Shown here piece after piece: positions 40,156 to 48,374 of a DNA stretch of 64,000 bases (its first letter is position 1; every line of letters starts with the position of its first letter). The notes under the pieces were generated by a model that saw only the letters and a program-made list of their open reading frames with translations, had not been told where the DNA came from and searched no databases. Position numbers and translations under genes: made by a program. The DNA is from Actinacidiphila bryophytorum (GTDB taxonomy: Bacteria > Actinomycetota > Actinomycetes > Streptomycetales > Streptomycetaceae), in contig NZ_JAFFIX010000003.1 in NCBI RefSeq assembly GCF_016916835.1, positions 124,001 to 188,000 on the forward strand. The letters are read 5' to 3'.

Positions 40156-40943
40156 GGCGCCGCCACCGGCAGCAGGTCGGGGCGCTTGGCCGTACGGCCG
40201 GTCCCGGAGGAGCGGCCGCGGGCGTGGCGGGCGACCCAGGGTGCCAGGAAGGCGGCGGCCCAGCGGGCCTCGGTGGCCAGGGTCAGCCGGGCGGCCGGGG
40301 TCGGGAAGGGCGTGTTCCAGGCGGGGCCGCCGTCGGGAAGGTGCAGGGCCTGCGCGACCGCGGCGGCGATACGCGCGTGGCCGACGGGCGAGGCGTGCAG
40401 CCGGTCGGCGCTCCACAGCCGCGGGTCGGTCGCGACCGGCTCGTGCTCGGTCTCCACGACGGTCACGCCGTGCCGGGCGGCGGCGGCGCGGACGGCCGCG
40501 TTGAGGGCGCGCACCCGGGGCCGCAGCGGACGGGTGAGCGGGGCGATCCGGCCGACGTCGGGAAAGGTCAGCGTCACCACGTGCGCACCGCCCGCGGTGA
40601 GCGCGGCGAACATCGCCTCCAGCTCCCCGGCCACCGCGCCCGCGTCGAAGCGCGGCCGCATCAGGTCGTTGACCCCCGCCACCACCGTCGCCAGGTCGGG
40701 ACGCAGCCCCAGGGCCGCCGCCAGCTGCTCGGCGCGCACCTGCCCCGCGAGCTTCCCCCGCACGGCCAGGTTCGCGTACTCCACGCCCGGGCTGACGCGG
40801 TCCAGCACCTCGGCGAAGCGGTCGGCCCACCCCCGCAGCCCGCCGGCGCCGTCCCCGTCCCCGACCCCTTCGGTCTGGCTGTCCCCGAGCGCGACATAGC
40901 GCCGGTAGGCCCGCACCTCCGCGGCGTCAGATCTGTTCTGCAT
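40146..40943 (-). CDS. SGNH/GDSL-family hydrolase
   Basis: 265-aa esterase/lipase-like protein without a signal peptide. Block I is ALGDSQTEG (catalytic Ser), block III is the GVNDL motif (Asn) and block V is SADRLHASPVGH (Asp and His). The substrate is unknown; cytosolic SGNH enzymes often deacylate small molecules. The ATG at 40943 lies inside the end of the PadR gene (17-nt overlap), so the two form an operon. Confidence 0.88.
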   Translation of the reverse strand: MQNRSDAAEVRAYRRYVALGDSQTEGVGDGDGAGGLRGWADRFAEVLDRVSPGVEYANLAVRGKLAGQVRAEQLAAALGLRPDLATVVAGVNDLMRPRFDAGAVAGELEAMFAALTAGGAHVVTLTFPDVGRIAPLTRPLRPRVRALNAAVRAAAARHGVTVVETEHEPVATDPRLWSADRLHASPVGHARIAAAVAQALHLPDGGPAWNTPFPTPAARLTLATEARWAAAFLAPWVARHARGRSSGTGRTAKRPDLLPVAAPYR

Positions 40944-41499
40944 GGGCTGCCTCCCGGGCGCGCAGGACGGACGCGGTGCCGGTGCACCACTCGCGGGTCT
41001 CGCGTTCGAGCGCCAGGCCGCGCAGGCACGTCAGGTACGGGCCGATGCGGGTGCCGTGGCGCAGGTAGTCGTCCTCGGCCTGGTCGCCGCGCAGCCGGGC
41101 GAGCAGCGCCTCGAAGGCGGCGATCCGCGTGGTGGCCGCTGCCGCCCGCTCGTCGAGCTGCCGGACCACGTGCCCGGCGCCGACGCGGTCCGCGGCCTGC
41201 ACCTTCACCAGCAGGTCGTCGCGGATGAAGGTCGGCTTCGGCTCGGCGGCGGCGAAGCGCTCCAGCTCCGCGACACCCGCGCCGGTCACGGTGAAGACCC
41301 GTTTGTTGGGGCGGCCGTGCTGGACGACCTCGCGCCCGGCGACCAGCCCCTCCTTCTCCAGCTTGGCCAGCTCCGTGTAGAGCTGCTGGGGCAGCGCGTG
41401 CCAGAAGTTGGCCACGCCCACGTCGAACGCCTTGGCCAGCTGGTAGCCGCTGAAGTCGCTGTCCAGCAGCGCCGCGAGCACGGCATGCCGCAGTGCCAT
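40927..41499 (-). CDS. PadR family transcriptional regulator
   Basis: 190 aa. The N-terminal winged helix (MALRHAVLAALLDSDFSGYQLAKAFDVGVANFWHALPQQLYTELAKLEKEG) is the PadR domain, with the wing HGRPNKRVFTVT, followed by a Vir_act_alpha_C-type helical dimerisation domain. The ATG at 41499 follows GGGAGAG. It probably controls itself and the downstream GDSL hydrolase through the GACTAG repeats about 45 nt upstream. Confidence 0.9.
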   Translation of the reverse strand: MALRHAVLAALLDSDFSGYQLAKAFDVGVANFWHALPQQLYTELAKLEKEGLVAGREVVQHGRPNKRVFTVTGAGVAELERFAAAEPKPTFIRDDLLVKVQAADRVGAGHVVRQLDERAAAATTRIAAFEALLARLRGDQAEDDYLRHGTRIGPYLTCLRGLALERETREWCTGTASVLRAREAAHAEQI

Positions 41500-41545
41500 C
41501 GCCGAGTCCCCCTCTCTCCCGTGGGCTCAGCATACTCAAAAAATT

Positions 41546-41567
41546 GACTAGTCGCGGATATGACTAG
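41546..41567. promoter_or_regulatory. Candidate PadR operator
   Basis: GACTAGTC (41546-41553, a perfect 8-bp palindrome) and a second half GACTAG (41562-41567), 16 bp apart, lie between padR and murJ in a locally AT-rich stretch. On the minus strand a TATGCT box lies between these sites and padR. Confidence 0.5.
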
Positions 41568-41580
41568 CGGACACTTCGGC

Positions 41581-43197
41581 TCACGACCGCGCCGGCTTCA
41601 GCCGCAGCCCCAGCGGCCGGGCCAGCGCCACCGCGGGCAGCACCAGCGCGACCCCGCCCAGCAGCAGGCCCGCCAGGTCGCCCGCGGGCGCCGTGCCGAA
41701 CCGCCCGGCGCAGTAGTGCGCGGCGGCCAGCGACAGCGCGGCGCCCGGCAGGAAAGCGGCCAGCAGCCGCACATGGTGCCCCAGCACCCGGGGCCGCCAG
41801 GCCAGCCGGCGCCGCAGCAGCGCCGACGTCGCGAGCAGCCCGGCGGTGCAGGCGACCGCGTAGCCGGCCGCCATGCCGGTGACCGCCCAGCGGGCCGGCA
41901 GCAGCGCGTAAGAGGCCGCGGCCAGCGACGCGTTGACGCCGGCGATCAGCACGTTGAGGAAGAAGGGGGTACGGGTGTCGCCCAGCGCGTAGAAGCCGCG
42001 GGCCAGCAGGTACTGGCCCGCGAAGGCCGGCAGGCCCAGCGCGAAGGCGGTGAGCATCCAGCCGATGGCGGCCGCGTCGGCGTCGGTGGTCGCGCCGTGC
42101 TGGAAGACGACGCCGGTGATCTGCGGTGCGAGGGTGACGAAGGCCAGCACGGCGGGCACCACGGCGGTACCCGACGCGTTCAGGCCGCGCGTCAGGTCCG
42201 CGCCGATCGACGCGTGGTCGCCGTCGGCCGCGGCCCTGCTCATCCGCGGCAGCAGCGCGGTGACCAGGGAGACGGTGACGATGCCCTGCGGGACGACCCA
42301 CAGGCTGTAGGCGTTGCTGTACGCGGCATAGCCGACGCCCGCGCGGTGCCCCGCGGCCAGCGCGTGCTGCCCCGCCGACGTCGACAGCCGGGTCACGACC
42401 CAGTACGCGGCCTGGTTGACCAGCACCAGCAGCAGCGTCCACACCGCGGCCCGCACCGGCTGCGTCAGCCCCGCACCGCGCCAGTCGAACCGCGGGTGCC
42501 AGCGGAATCCCGCCGCCCGCAGCGACGGCAGCAGCCCAAGGGCCTGCACCGCGATGCCCGCCGTGCTGCCCAGGCCCAGCACCATCGCGTCGCGGTCGTC
42601 GACACCGCCGCGCGCGGTGCCGAGGTAGAGGCCGAACACCGCGATGACGACGAGGTTGTTGAGCACCGGCGTCCACATCATCGCGCCGAACCGGTCGCGC
42701 GCCCCCAGCACCTGGCCCAGCAGCGTGAACACCCCGTAGCAGAGGATCTGCGGCAGGCAGTAGCGGGCCAGCGTCACCGTCAGGTCGCGCTGCCCGCCGC
42801 TGAAGTCCGGGGCGTACGCCGACACCAGCAGTGGCGCCGCCGCCACGGACACCGCGGTGACCAGCACCAGGCCGACCGCGCACAGCGTCAGCAGCCGGTC
42901 GGTGTACGCCCGTCCGCCGTCCGCGTGCTCCTTCGCCGCGCGCACCAGCTCCGGCACGAACACGGACTGGAGGGCGCCGCCGATCATCAGCGCGTAGATG
43001 ATGTTCGGCACGGTGTTGGCGACGCCGAAGGCGTCGCCGGTCGCTGCGGTGCCGACGGCTGCGGTGATCACCGCGAGCCGGGCGAATCCCGTCGCCCGGG
43101 ACACCAGCGACCCGGCGGCCATCAGGGTCCCGCTGCGCCGCAGCGACGGCTGCTTCGCGTGGGCGCGCCTGCCACTGCGTGGCGCGGCTGTCGTCAA
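41581..43197 (-). CDS. murJ: MurJ-family lipid II flippase
   Basis: Polytopic MATE-like/MVF membrane protein, 538 aa from TTG 43197 with GGAGAG 7 nt upstream; longer in-frame openings reach 43374 but lie in a repeat-rich region and have no good start. The N-terminal signature GSLVSRATGFARLAVI, the charged NTVPNIIYALMIGGALQSVFVPELV and about 14 hydrophobic segments fit MurJ. Streptomycetes usually have a longer MurJ with a kinase-like tail elsewhere, so this compact copy may be a second flippase, perhaps for a special lipid-linked substrate. The femX-like gene lies divergently upstream. Confidence 0.87.
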   Translation of the reverse strand: MTTAAPRSGRRAHAKQPSLRRSGTLMAAGSLVSRATGFARLAVITAAVGTAATGDAFGVANTVPNIIYALMIGGALQSVFVPELVRAAKEHADGGRAYTDRLLTLCAVGLVLVTAVSVAAAPLLVSAYAPDFSGGQRDLTVTLARYCLPQILCYGVFTLLGQVLGARDRFGAMMWTPVLNNLVVIAVFGLYLGTARGGVDDRDAMVLGLGSTAGIAVQALGLLPSLRAAGFRWHPRFDWRGAGLTQPVRAAVWTLLLVLVNQAAYWVVTRLSTSAGQHALAAGHRAGVGYAAYSNAYSLWVVPQGIVTVSLVTALLPRMSRAAADGDHASIGADLTRGLNASGTAVVPAVLAFVTLAPQITGVVFQHGATTDADAAAIGWMLTAFALGLPAFAGQYLLARGFYALGDTRTPFFLNVLIAGVNASLAAASYALLPARWAVTGMAAGYAVACTAGLLATSALLRRRLAWRPRVLGHHVRLLAAFLPGAALSLAAAHYCAGRFGTAPAGDLAGLLLGGVALVLPAVALARPLGLRLKPARS

Positions 43198-43582
43198 CGT
43201 TGTGCTCTCCGTTCTCTGCCACCTTCGCCAGGTGGGGTGCCACTTGCGGTGGCCCGCGCGCCTTCCCCCGGTGGGGGCTGGTCGCGCAGCTCCCCGCGCC
43301 CCTGAAAAACGCTCACCCTCTGCGGAAGAGGGCGCCGCATGCAAGCGCCCGCCTCTGCGGAGGAGGGCAACCATCAGGAGGCGCTGGGGGTACCCCCAGG
43401 CGAAGCTCTGGGGGCGGAACTGCGCGACAAGCCCCCACCGGGGCGCGGGTCGTCACCGGACGGAGGGGGCTGTTCGGTTCGGAGGCGGACCACCGGCCCG
43501 GATGTGGAGGGGGCGCCCCAGGGCGCAAGTGTGCCGTACGCGCGGCTGGGGCCGAAGCCCCGCGCGATGTCGGGAAAGTCTC
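43198..43582. repeat. Gene-free region with dispersed streptomycete repeats
   Basis: About 385 nt with no credible gene. Recognisable pieces are a 33-bp unit at 43301-43333 found identically at 51930-51962, a CGCAG-TCCCCGCGCCCC type unit just before it (near 43286-43302), and a GGGGGTACCCCC-type palindromic unit at 43384-43414 that resembles the one inside femX. Confidence 0.7.
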
Positions 43583-43610
43583 TGTCACATACCCGGAGGT
43601 ACACGCGTGT
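43583..43610 (+). promoter_or_regulatory. ECF-type promoter of the femX-like gene
   Basis: TGTCACA (43583-43589), exactly 16 bp, then CGTGT (43606-43610). The same two boxes with the same spacing precede the sigma-factor gene at 52116. The expected start point near 43617 leaves a leader of about 44 nt containing GGAGGA. Confidence 0.65.
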
Positions 43611-43660
43611 TACATGTGAGCGGGCCGCCCCGGACCGCCGCATACGCGGAGGACGACGCC

Positions 43661-44875
43661 TTGACGATGAGCACCCACCATCGCCCGCAGGCCCCGGCGG
43701 GACAGCGTAACGGCCCGCTGCTCCTCCAGCCGGTGACGGGCGGCGAGCACGCCGCCTTCCTGCGGCGCCCGGGCCCGTACACCGCGAGCTTCCTGCAGAC
43801 ACCGGCGTGGGCCAGGGTCAAGACGGGCTGGCGCTCGGAGACCCTGGGCTGGTTCGACGCGGACCAGCGCATGGTCGGCTCGGCGCTGGTCCTCTACCGC
43901 CGTCCTCCCGGCGTACGCCGCTTCTTCGCGTACCTGCCGGAAGGCCCCGGCGTGGACTGGGCGGACCCGCAACTGGAGCGCTGGCTCGACCCGTTGCTCG
44001 CGCACCTGGCGGGCACCGGCGCCTTCGCCGTACGGATGGGGCCGCCCCTGGCGTACCGCAGGTGGTCGGCACGGACGCTGAAGGACGCGGCGGGGCCGGG
44101 GCGCAGGGTCGGGGACGTGCTGCCCGACCTGGTGGAGCCGCTGGGCACCGCGGTCGCCGACCGGCTGCGCGAGTCGGGCTGGCGGCGCTGCGGGGAGGAC
44201 GGGCAGGGCGTGGGGGTACCTCCCAGGCGGATCTCCGGGGGAGCGCAGCCCCGGCTGCTGTTCGAGGTGCCGCTGGCCGGGCGCGGCCTGGACGACCTGT
44301 GGACGGGCCTGAACCAGGAGTGGCGCCGCAACATCAAGAAGGCCGCGAAGTCCGGTGTGTGGACCGGCGTCGAGGGGCCGCAGACGCTGCCGGCCTTCCA
44401 CGACCTGCTGCGGATCACCGAGCGCCGCGACGGCTTCGACCTGGGCCGCGGCCTGGACTACTACCAGCGGCAGTATGCCGAGCTGAACGCGGAGCGGCCC
44501 CGCAGCATGCGCCTGTACACCGCCCGCCACCAGGGCGAGCTGCTGGCCGCGCACACCCTGCTGACCGCGCCGGACGGCAACCGCGTCTGGTACCAGACGG
44601 GCGCGTCCGCCGACCACCGCCGCGAGGTGCGGCCGAGCAACGCCCTGCAGTGGCGGATGCTGTGCGACGCCCTGCTGGCGGGCGCCGCGGTCTACGACAT
44701 GCGCGGGGTCCCCGACGACCTGGACCCCGCGGCCCGCGCGCACGGGCTGCTGCGCTGGAAGCTCGGCACGGGCGGCGAGGCGGTGGAGACCGTGGGGGAG
44801 TGGGAACTGCCGCTCCAGGGCGCGGTGAACAAGGCCCTGCACCGGGCGATGCACACGTATCTGACCCGCCGCTGA
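43661..44875 (+). CDS. FemX/FemAB-like peptidoglycan branch aminoacyltransferase
   Basis: GNAT-fold enzyme that adds an amino acid from aminoacyl-tRNA to the peptide side chain of lipid II (Gly in streptomycetes). It is about 404 aa. TTG 43661 is best placed after GGAGGA (43648-43653); ATG 43667 is the alternative. Family motifs: SFLQTPAWARVKTGWRSE, VYRRPPGVRRFFAYLPEGP-like region, LNQEWRRNIKKAAKSG and a C-terminal DMRGVPDDLDP...LLRWKLGTGG. Around residues 184-197 the protein carries an in-frame insertion (GVGVPPRRISGG) encoded by a dispersed repeat. The promoter matches that of the SigE-family sigma factor. Confidence 0.87.
   Translation: MTMSTHHRPQAPAGQRNGPLLLQPVTGGEHAAFLRRPGPYTASFLQTPAWARVKTGWRSETLGWFDADQRMVGSALVLYRRPPGVRRFFAYLPEGPGVDWADPQLERWLDPLLAHLAGTGAFAVRMGPPLAYRRWSARTLKDAAGPGRRVGDVLPDLVEPLGTAVADRLRESGWRRCGEDGQGVGVPPRRISGGAQPRLLFEVPLAGRGLDDLWTGLNQEWRRNIKKAAKSGVWTGVEGPQTLPAFHDLLRITERRDGFDLGRGLDYYQRQYAELNAERPRSMRLYTARHQGELLAAHTLLTAPDGNRVWYQTGASADHRREVRPSNALQWRMLCDALLAGAAVYDMRGVPDDLDPAARAHGLLRWKLGTGGEAVETVGEWELPLQGAVNKALHRAMHTYLTRR
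44210..44243. repeat. Palindromic dispersed repeat inside the femX-like gene
   Basis: GGGGGTACCTCCC-type unit followed by AGGCGGATCT and CCGGGGGAG. It resembles the intergenic unit at 43384-43414 and is read through in frame as about 11 residues. Confidence 0.6.
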
Positions 44876-45007
44876 GCCCGCAGGACCGGTCGGAAGGCAG
44901 CCGGGCGCCGAGCCCGCGCAAGGGCGGCCGGGGGCCGGCGCGGCAGGAATGCGGCGTGCGCTGAGCCCGCGGGACCGGTCGGAAGGCAGCCGGGCGCCGA
45001 GCCCGCG
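44871..45007. repeat. Tandem duplication at the femX 3' end
   Basis: Two 48-bp copies with a single mismatch (44871-44918 and 44960-45007), 89 nt apart. The first contains the femX stop codon; the second is non-coding. Nothing else is visible between femX and the MFS gene. Confidence 0.75.
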
Positions 45008-45025
45008 GGAGCGCGCCGGTTGCGC

Positions 45026-46351
45026 TCAGGCCGCCAGTGCGGCCGGCACCGCGCGGGTGCGGCGCACCATCCGCAGGACCAGGACCACGCTCAGCGTGCC
45101 GCCGACCCCGGAGCCGGCGATGACGGCGTAGGGCGGCGCCCATTCGGCGAGGGCGCCGCCGACGGTGATGCCCAGGCCCTGCAGGGTCATCAGTCCCGCG
45201 CCGAGCAGCGACATGGCCTGCCCGCGCATCTGGTCGGGCACGTCGTCGACGAACCAGCGGTCCATGCCCAGCGCGTAGGCCGCGCACAGCCCGGTGAGCA
45301 CCAGCAGCACCAGGGCCAGCGGCAGCGACGGGTCGAGGGCGAAGAGGACCAGCGGCAGCAGCGAGACCGCGGCGAGCGGCAGCACGATACGGTCCCTGGC
45401 CGCGGGCGACAGCAGTGTCCCGGCCAGCACCTCGCTGACGGCGGTGCCCGCGGGCATCGCGGCGAGGAAGAGGCCGAAGCCGACCGTGCCGATCCCGGCG
45501 GCCTTGGCGAAGGGCGCCGCGAGGCCCTCGGCGACGATGAAGAACATCGGCGGCACCCACCACATCAGCAGCAGCGCCCTGATCCGCGGGTCGGCCATCA
45601 GCCGCCCGGCCGAGGCGATGGACTCGCGCATCAGCCGCCCGCTGCCGGTGGCGCGGGCCGGGCGGTCCGCGGTGCCCAGGCGCAGCAGCAGCGCGGACCC
45701 GGCGAAGGTGCACGCGGTCAGCAGCAGCGCGGAGCGCGGGGTGAGCCACACCAGGACCAGGCCGCCGAGGCCGAAGCCGGCGATCTGCGAGCCCTGGGCC
45801 ACGATCCGCACCAGGGAGCGGCCGAGCACGTAGCGCTCGCCCTCCAGGATGTCGGCCAGGCTCGCCGCCCTGGTGCCGGTGAACAGCGGGGCGATCAGTG
45901 AGACGGCGACCCGCAGCACGAACAGCAGCACCACGGGCGCCCCGGGTATCGCCATGGCGGCCACGCAGCCGCAGGAGAGCACGTCGCAGGACACCAGGAC
46001 CCGGCGGGAGGGGTAGCGGTCGGCGATGCCGGACAGCAGCAGGCCGCTGAGCGCGTAGGGCAGGTAGGTCAGTGCGAAGACCAGGGCTGACAGGACGGCG
46101 GAGCCGGTCTCGGCGAAGATCAGGACGGCGAGCGCGACCTCGGCGAGGACGCCGCCGAGCAGGGACAGCACGTGCGCGGCGAAGATCGGCCGGAATTCGC
46201 GGACGGAGAACACCGCGCCGTAACCGATGGTGCTTCCGCTGTCGGCGCCACCGGGGGTGGTGGTGGCGTTGTCCGCGTCCTTCACGTGCTCTTCTCCGGC
46301 CGGCGAAGCGTGGTTGACACCGCGTGGAGGGTGCTCGCTGTCCGTTGTCAT
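45026..46351 (-). CDS. MFS transporter
   Basis: 441-aa major facilitator with about 12 transmembrane helices and a cytosolic, polar N-terminus of about 40 residues. It has the loop 2-3 motif GIADRYPSRRVL (variant of GxxxDRxGRR) and loop 8-9 phrase MDRWFVDDVPDQMRGQAMSL, as in DHA3-type macrolide/drug exporters. The ATG at 46351 is 69 nt from the divergent ArsR-type gene, which probably represses it. Substrate unknown. Confidence 0.88.
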   Translation of the reverse strand: MTTDSEHPPRGVNHASPAGEEHVKDADNATTTPGGADSGSTIGYGAVFSVREFRPIFAAHVLSLLGGVLAEVALAVLIFAETGSAVLSALVFALTYLPYALSGLLLSGIADRYPSRRVLVSCDVLSCGCVAAMAIPGAPVVLLFVLRVAVSLIAPLFTGTRAASLADILEGERYVLGRSLVRIVAQGSQIAGFGLGGLVLVWLTPRSALLLTACTFAGSALLLRLGTADRPARATGSGRLMRESIASAGRLMADPRIRALLLMWWVPPMFFIVAEGLAAPFAKAAGIGTVGFGLFLAAMPAGTAVSEVLAGTLLSPAARDRIVLPLAAVSLLPLVLFALDPSLPLALVLLVLTGLCAAYALGMDRWFVDDVPDQMRGQAMSLLGAGLMTLQGLGITVGGALAEWAPPYAVIAGSGVGGTLSVVLVLRMVRRTRAVPAALAA

Positions 46352-46420
46352 GTCATCACCCTGGAGCCACAGGGACCCCACGTGTAGTCTTTCGCGTACA
46401 GCCGAATCTTGGGGGTCATG

Positions 46421-47407
46421 ATGTCGCTTCGCATGCGTTTTGCGGCTGAGGACCTGCTGAGGTGCCGTTTTGCCATATCCCCGCTGCGTGAGGCGCAGGG
46501 CGCGGTGCGCACCCTGTCCCGCCCCGACCGGCACGGCCACCACCTGCCGTGGCTGCGCCAGGTCAGGGCCGCGGCGGCCGGTCTCGACCTCGCCCCGCTG
46601 TGGCTGCTGGCCCCCGAGCACGGCTACGGCCCCGACTTTCTGCAGCCCATCCCCGAGGTGCCGCTGGCCGGTCTCGACGAGGAGCTGGACGTCGTCAGGT
46701 CCACCCCGCCGGAGGTCGCCAGGCTGCAGATCGCGGTTGCCCTCTCCCAGACCCCCGGCGCCGCCGACACCCGCAGGGGCCGCGCCATGCTGGCCGACCC
46801 CGCCGGGACCGTACGGCAGCTGGCGGGGCTGTACGAGCACGTGTGGGCCGCGCTGCTGGCCCCGCACTGGCCGCGGCTGCGCGCGGTCCTCGAAGCCGAC
46901 GTCGCCTACCACGCCCGGCGGCTCGCCGACGGCGGCATGCAGCGGCTGTTCACCGGGCTGCATCCGAAACTGCACTGGTCGGAGGGGGCGCTGACCACCG
47001 CGGGCGCCATGGGGCCGCTGCCCGAGCCCGGCGGGCGCGGCCTGGTGCTGGTGCCCAGCGTCTTCTTCTGGCCCGAGGCGGGCAGCGCCTTCGACCCGCC
47101 CTGGCAGCCGCTGGTGATCTACCCGGCGCGCGGCATCGGCGGCCTGTGGGCGCCTGGCGGCCCGACCGCGTCCGCGACCCTGGTGCGGCTGCTGGGCGCC
47201 AACCGGGCCGCGATCCTCAGCGGCCTCGACGCCCCCAGCACCACCACGGCACTGGCGCACCGGCATGTGATGGCGATGTCGTCGGTCTCCGCACACCTGG
47301 CGGTGCTGCGGGACGCAGGGTTGCTGACGTCCCGCCGCTACGGGCACCAGGTGCTCTACGAGCGCACCCCGCTGGGCATCGCCCTGGCCACCGGGGGGCC
47401 GCTGTGA
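46421..47407 (+). CDS. ArsR-type winged-helix regulator with long N-terminal domain
   Basis: 328 aa. Unlike small ArsR repressors, the winged helix is at the C-terminus (about 255-325: NRAAILSGLDAPSTTTALAHRHVMAMSSVSAHLAVLRDAGLLTSRRYGHQVLYERTPLG). The first 250 residues form the DUF5937-like N-terminal domain common in actinobacterial members. ATG 46421 lies 5 nt after GGGGG; ATG 46418 and TTG 46409 are alternatives. Divergent from the MFS gene; no metal-binding Cys motif is seen, so it may sense a small molecule. Confidence 0.87.
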   Translation: MSLRMRFAAEDLLRCRFAISPLREAQGAVRTLSRPDRHGHHLPWLRQVRAAAAGLDLAPLWLLAPEHGYGPDFLQPIPEVPLAGLDEELDVVRSTPPEVARLQIAVALSQTPGAADTRRGRAMLADPAGTVRQLAGLYEHVWAALLAPHWPRLRAVLEADVAYHARRLADGGMQRLFTGLHPKLHWSEGALTTAGAMGPLPEPGGRGLVLVPSVFFWPEAGSAFDPPWQPLVIYPARGIGGLWAPGGPTASATLVRLLGANRAAILSGLDAPSTTTALAHRHVMAMSSVSAHLAVLRDAGLLTSRRYGHQVLYERTPLGIALATGGPL

Positions 47408-47522
47408 GGCCCGCGGGCGGCGGCGCCCGCAGGACCGCCGCGGTCCGGTTGTAGTCCCTGCCCGCTCCGCACGTGACGCAACCGTGGCCCCTGTGCTACG
47501 GCAGGATGTCCGAAAACGGCCG

Positions 47523-47816
47523 TCAACCGGCCAGATACCGCTCCACGGTGGCCACCTTGGAGTCCAGGCCGTCCGTGACGCCGGGCCGCAGATCCGCCTT
47601 GAGGACCAGCGACACCCGCGGTGCCCGCTCCTCGACCGCGGCGACCGCCCGCTTGACCACGTCCATCACCTCGTCCCACTCGCCCTCGACCGAGGTGAAC
47701 ATCGCGTCCGTGCGGTTCGGCAGCCCGGACTCGCGCACCACCCGCACCGCGTCGGCGACGTATTCGCCGACGTCCTCGCCGACGCCCAGCGGTGTGACGG
47801 AGAAGGCGACGATCAT
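47523..47816 (-). CDS. MTH1187/YkoF-type thiamine-binding protein
   Basis: 97-aa protein of the UPF0045/MTH1187 family (ferredoxin-like fold), whose members bind thiamine or related ligands. The N-terminus [32 protein letters not shown] and [22 protein letters not shown] are characteristic. The ATG at 47816 overlaps the stop of the DUF3817 gene by 4 nt (ATGA), so these two are translationally coupled. Confidence 0.88.
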   Translation of the reverse strand: MIVAFSVTPLGVGEDVGEYVADAVRVVRESGLPNRTDAMFTSVEGEWDEVMDVVKRAVAAVEERAPRVSLVLKADLRPGVTDGLDSKVATVERYLAG

Positions 47817-48157
47817 GCGCCGACCGCCTGCTGCGCCTCGGCGCGGGCGGCCACGACCGCGTCCTCGCACTCGCGGGCGAGCGTGCGCTCGGCGAAGAAG
47901 CCGCCGGTCGGCAGGACCGACAGCACGAACAGCAGCGCCGCCCGGCCGAAGCCCCAGCGGGCGCGGTTCCAGGCCAGCGCCCACAGCACGACGTATCCGA
48001 CGAACAGCACGCCGTGCACCATGCCCATCACCGGCACCGCGTTGAAGTCGGTGGTGCGCTTGAGCACCGAGCAGACCAGCAGCAGCAGGAAGGAGACCGC
48101 CTCCGGGGCGGAGATCAGGCGCAGCCTGCGCAGAGCGCCGGCGGTCTTCAGGTCCAC
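47813..48157 (-). CDS. DUF3817 family membrane protein
   Basis: 114 aa from GTG 48157. About three transmembrane helices (roughly 17-34, 41-62 and 70-90), with the family pattern [35 protein letters not shown] and [12 protein letters not shown]. Function unknown. A paralog lies at 55485-55826. The strong Crp-like palindrome at 48236-48255 is about 80 nt upstream. Confidence 0.88.
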   Translation of the reverse strand: MDLKTAGALRRLRLISAPEAVSFLLLLVCSVLKRTTDFNAVPVMGMVHGVLFVGYVVLWALAWNRARWGFGRAALLFVLSVLPTGGFFAERTLARECEDAVVAARAEAQQAVGA

Positions 48158-48235
48158 GGGAAAACCTCACTGTCGATGCTGCCGGCACTGTCGGCCGGGG
48201 GGCGGTGCCCGACCCCGGGCGGGCCGGGACCGGAT

Positions 48236-48255
48236 CTTGTGAACGCGATCACAAG
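48236..48255. promoter_or_regulatory. Near-consensus Crp-type operator
   Basis: Perfect palindrome CTTGTGA-N6-TCACAAG. The TGTGA-N6-TCACA core is the classical Crp layout. It is in the 217-nt divergent region, 79 nt from the DUF3817 start and 119 nt from the DUF2127 start. Confidence 0.65.
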
Positions 48256-48374
48256 GATGCGTCCATTATCACCGGCCCGTATCGATGACCTGCCCCGGGG
48301 GTAGGAAACCGTCCGGCGGGCGATAGCGTCCATGTCCACGACATCTGTACGTACTCAACGGGGACCGGGACACG

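Noticed and set aside
43197-43374. N-terminal extension of MurJ to 43374
   Set aside because: It would run through dispersed repeats and give Arg/Ala-rich sequence unlike MurJ; TTG 43197 has a well-placed GGAGAG site.
38213-47523. Genomic island with integrase or tRNA attachment site
   Set aside because: The gene content looks accessory, but no integrase, transposase, tRNA or flanking direct repeat was found; base composition is like the neighbours.
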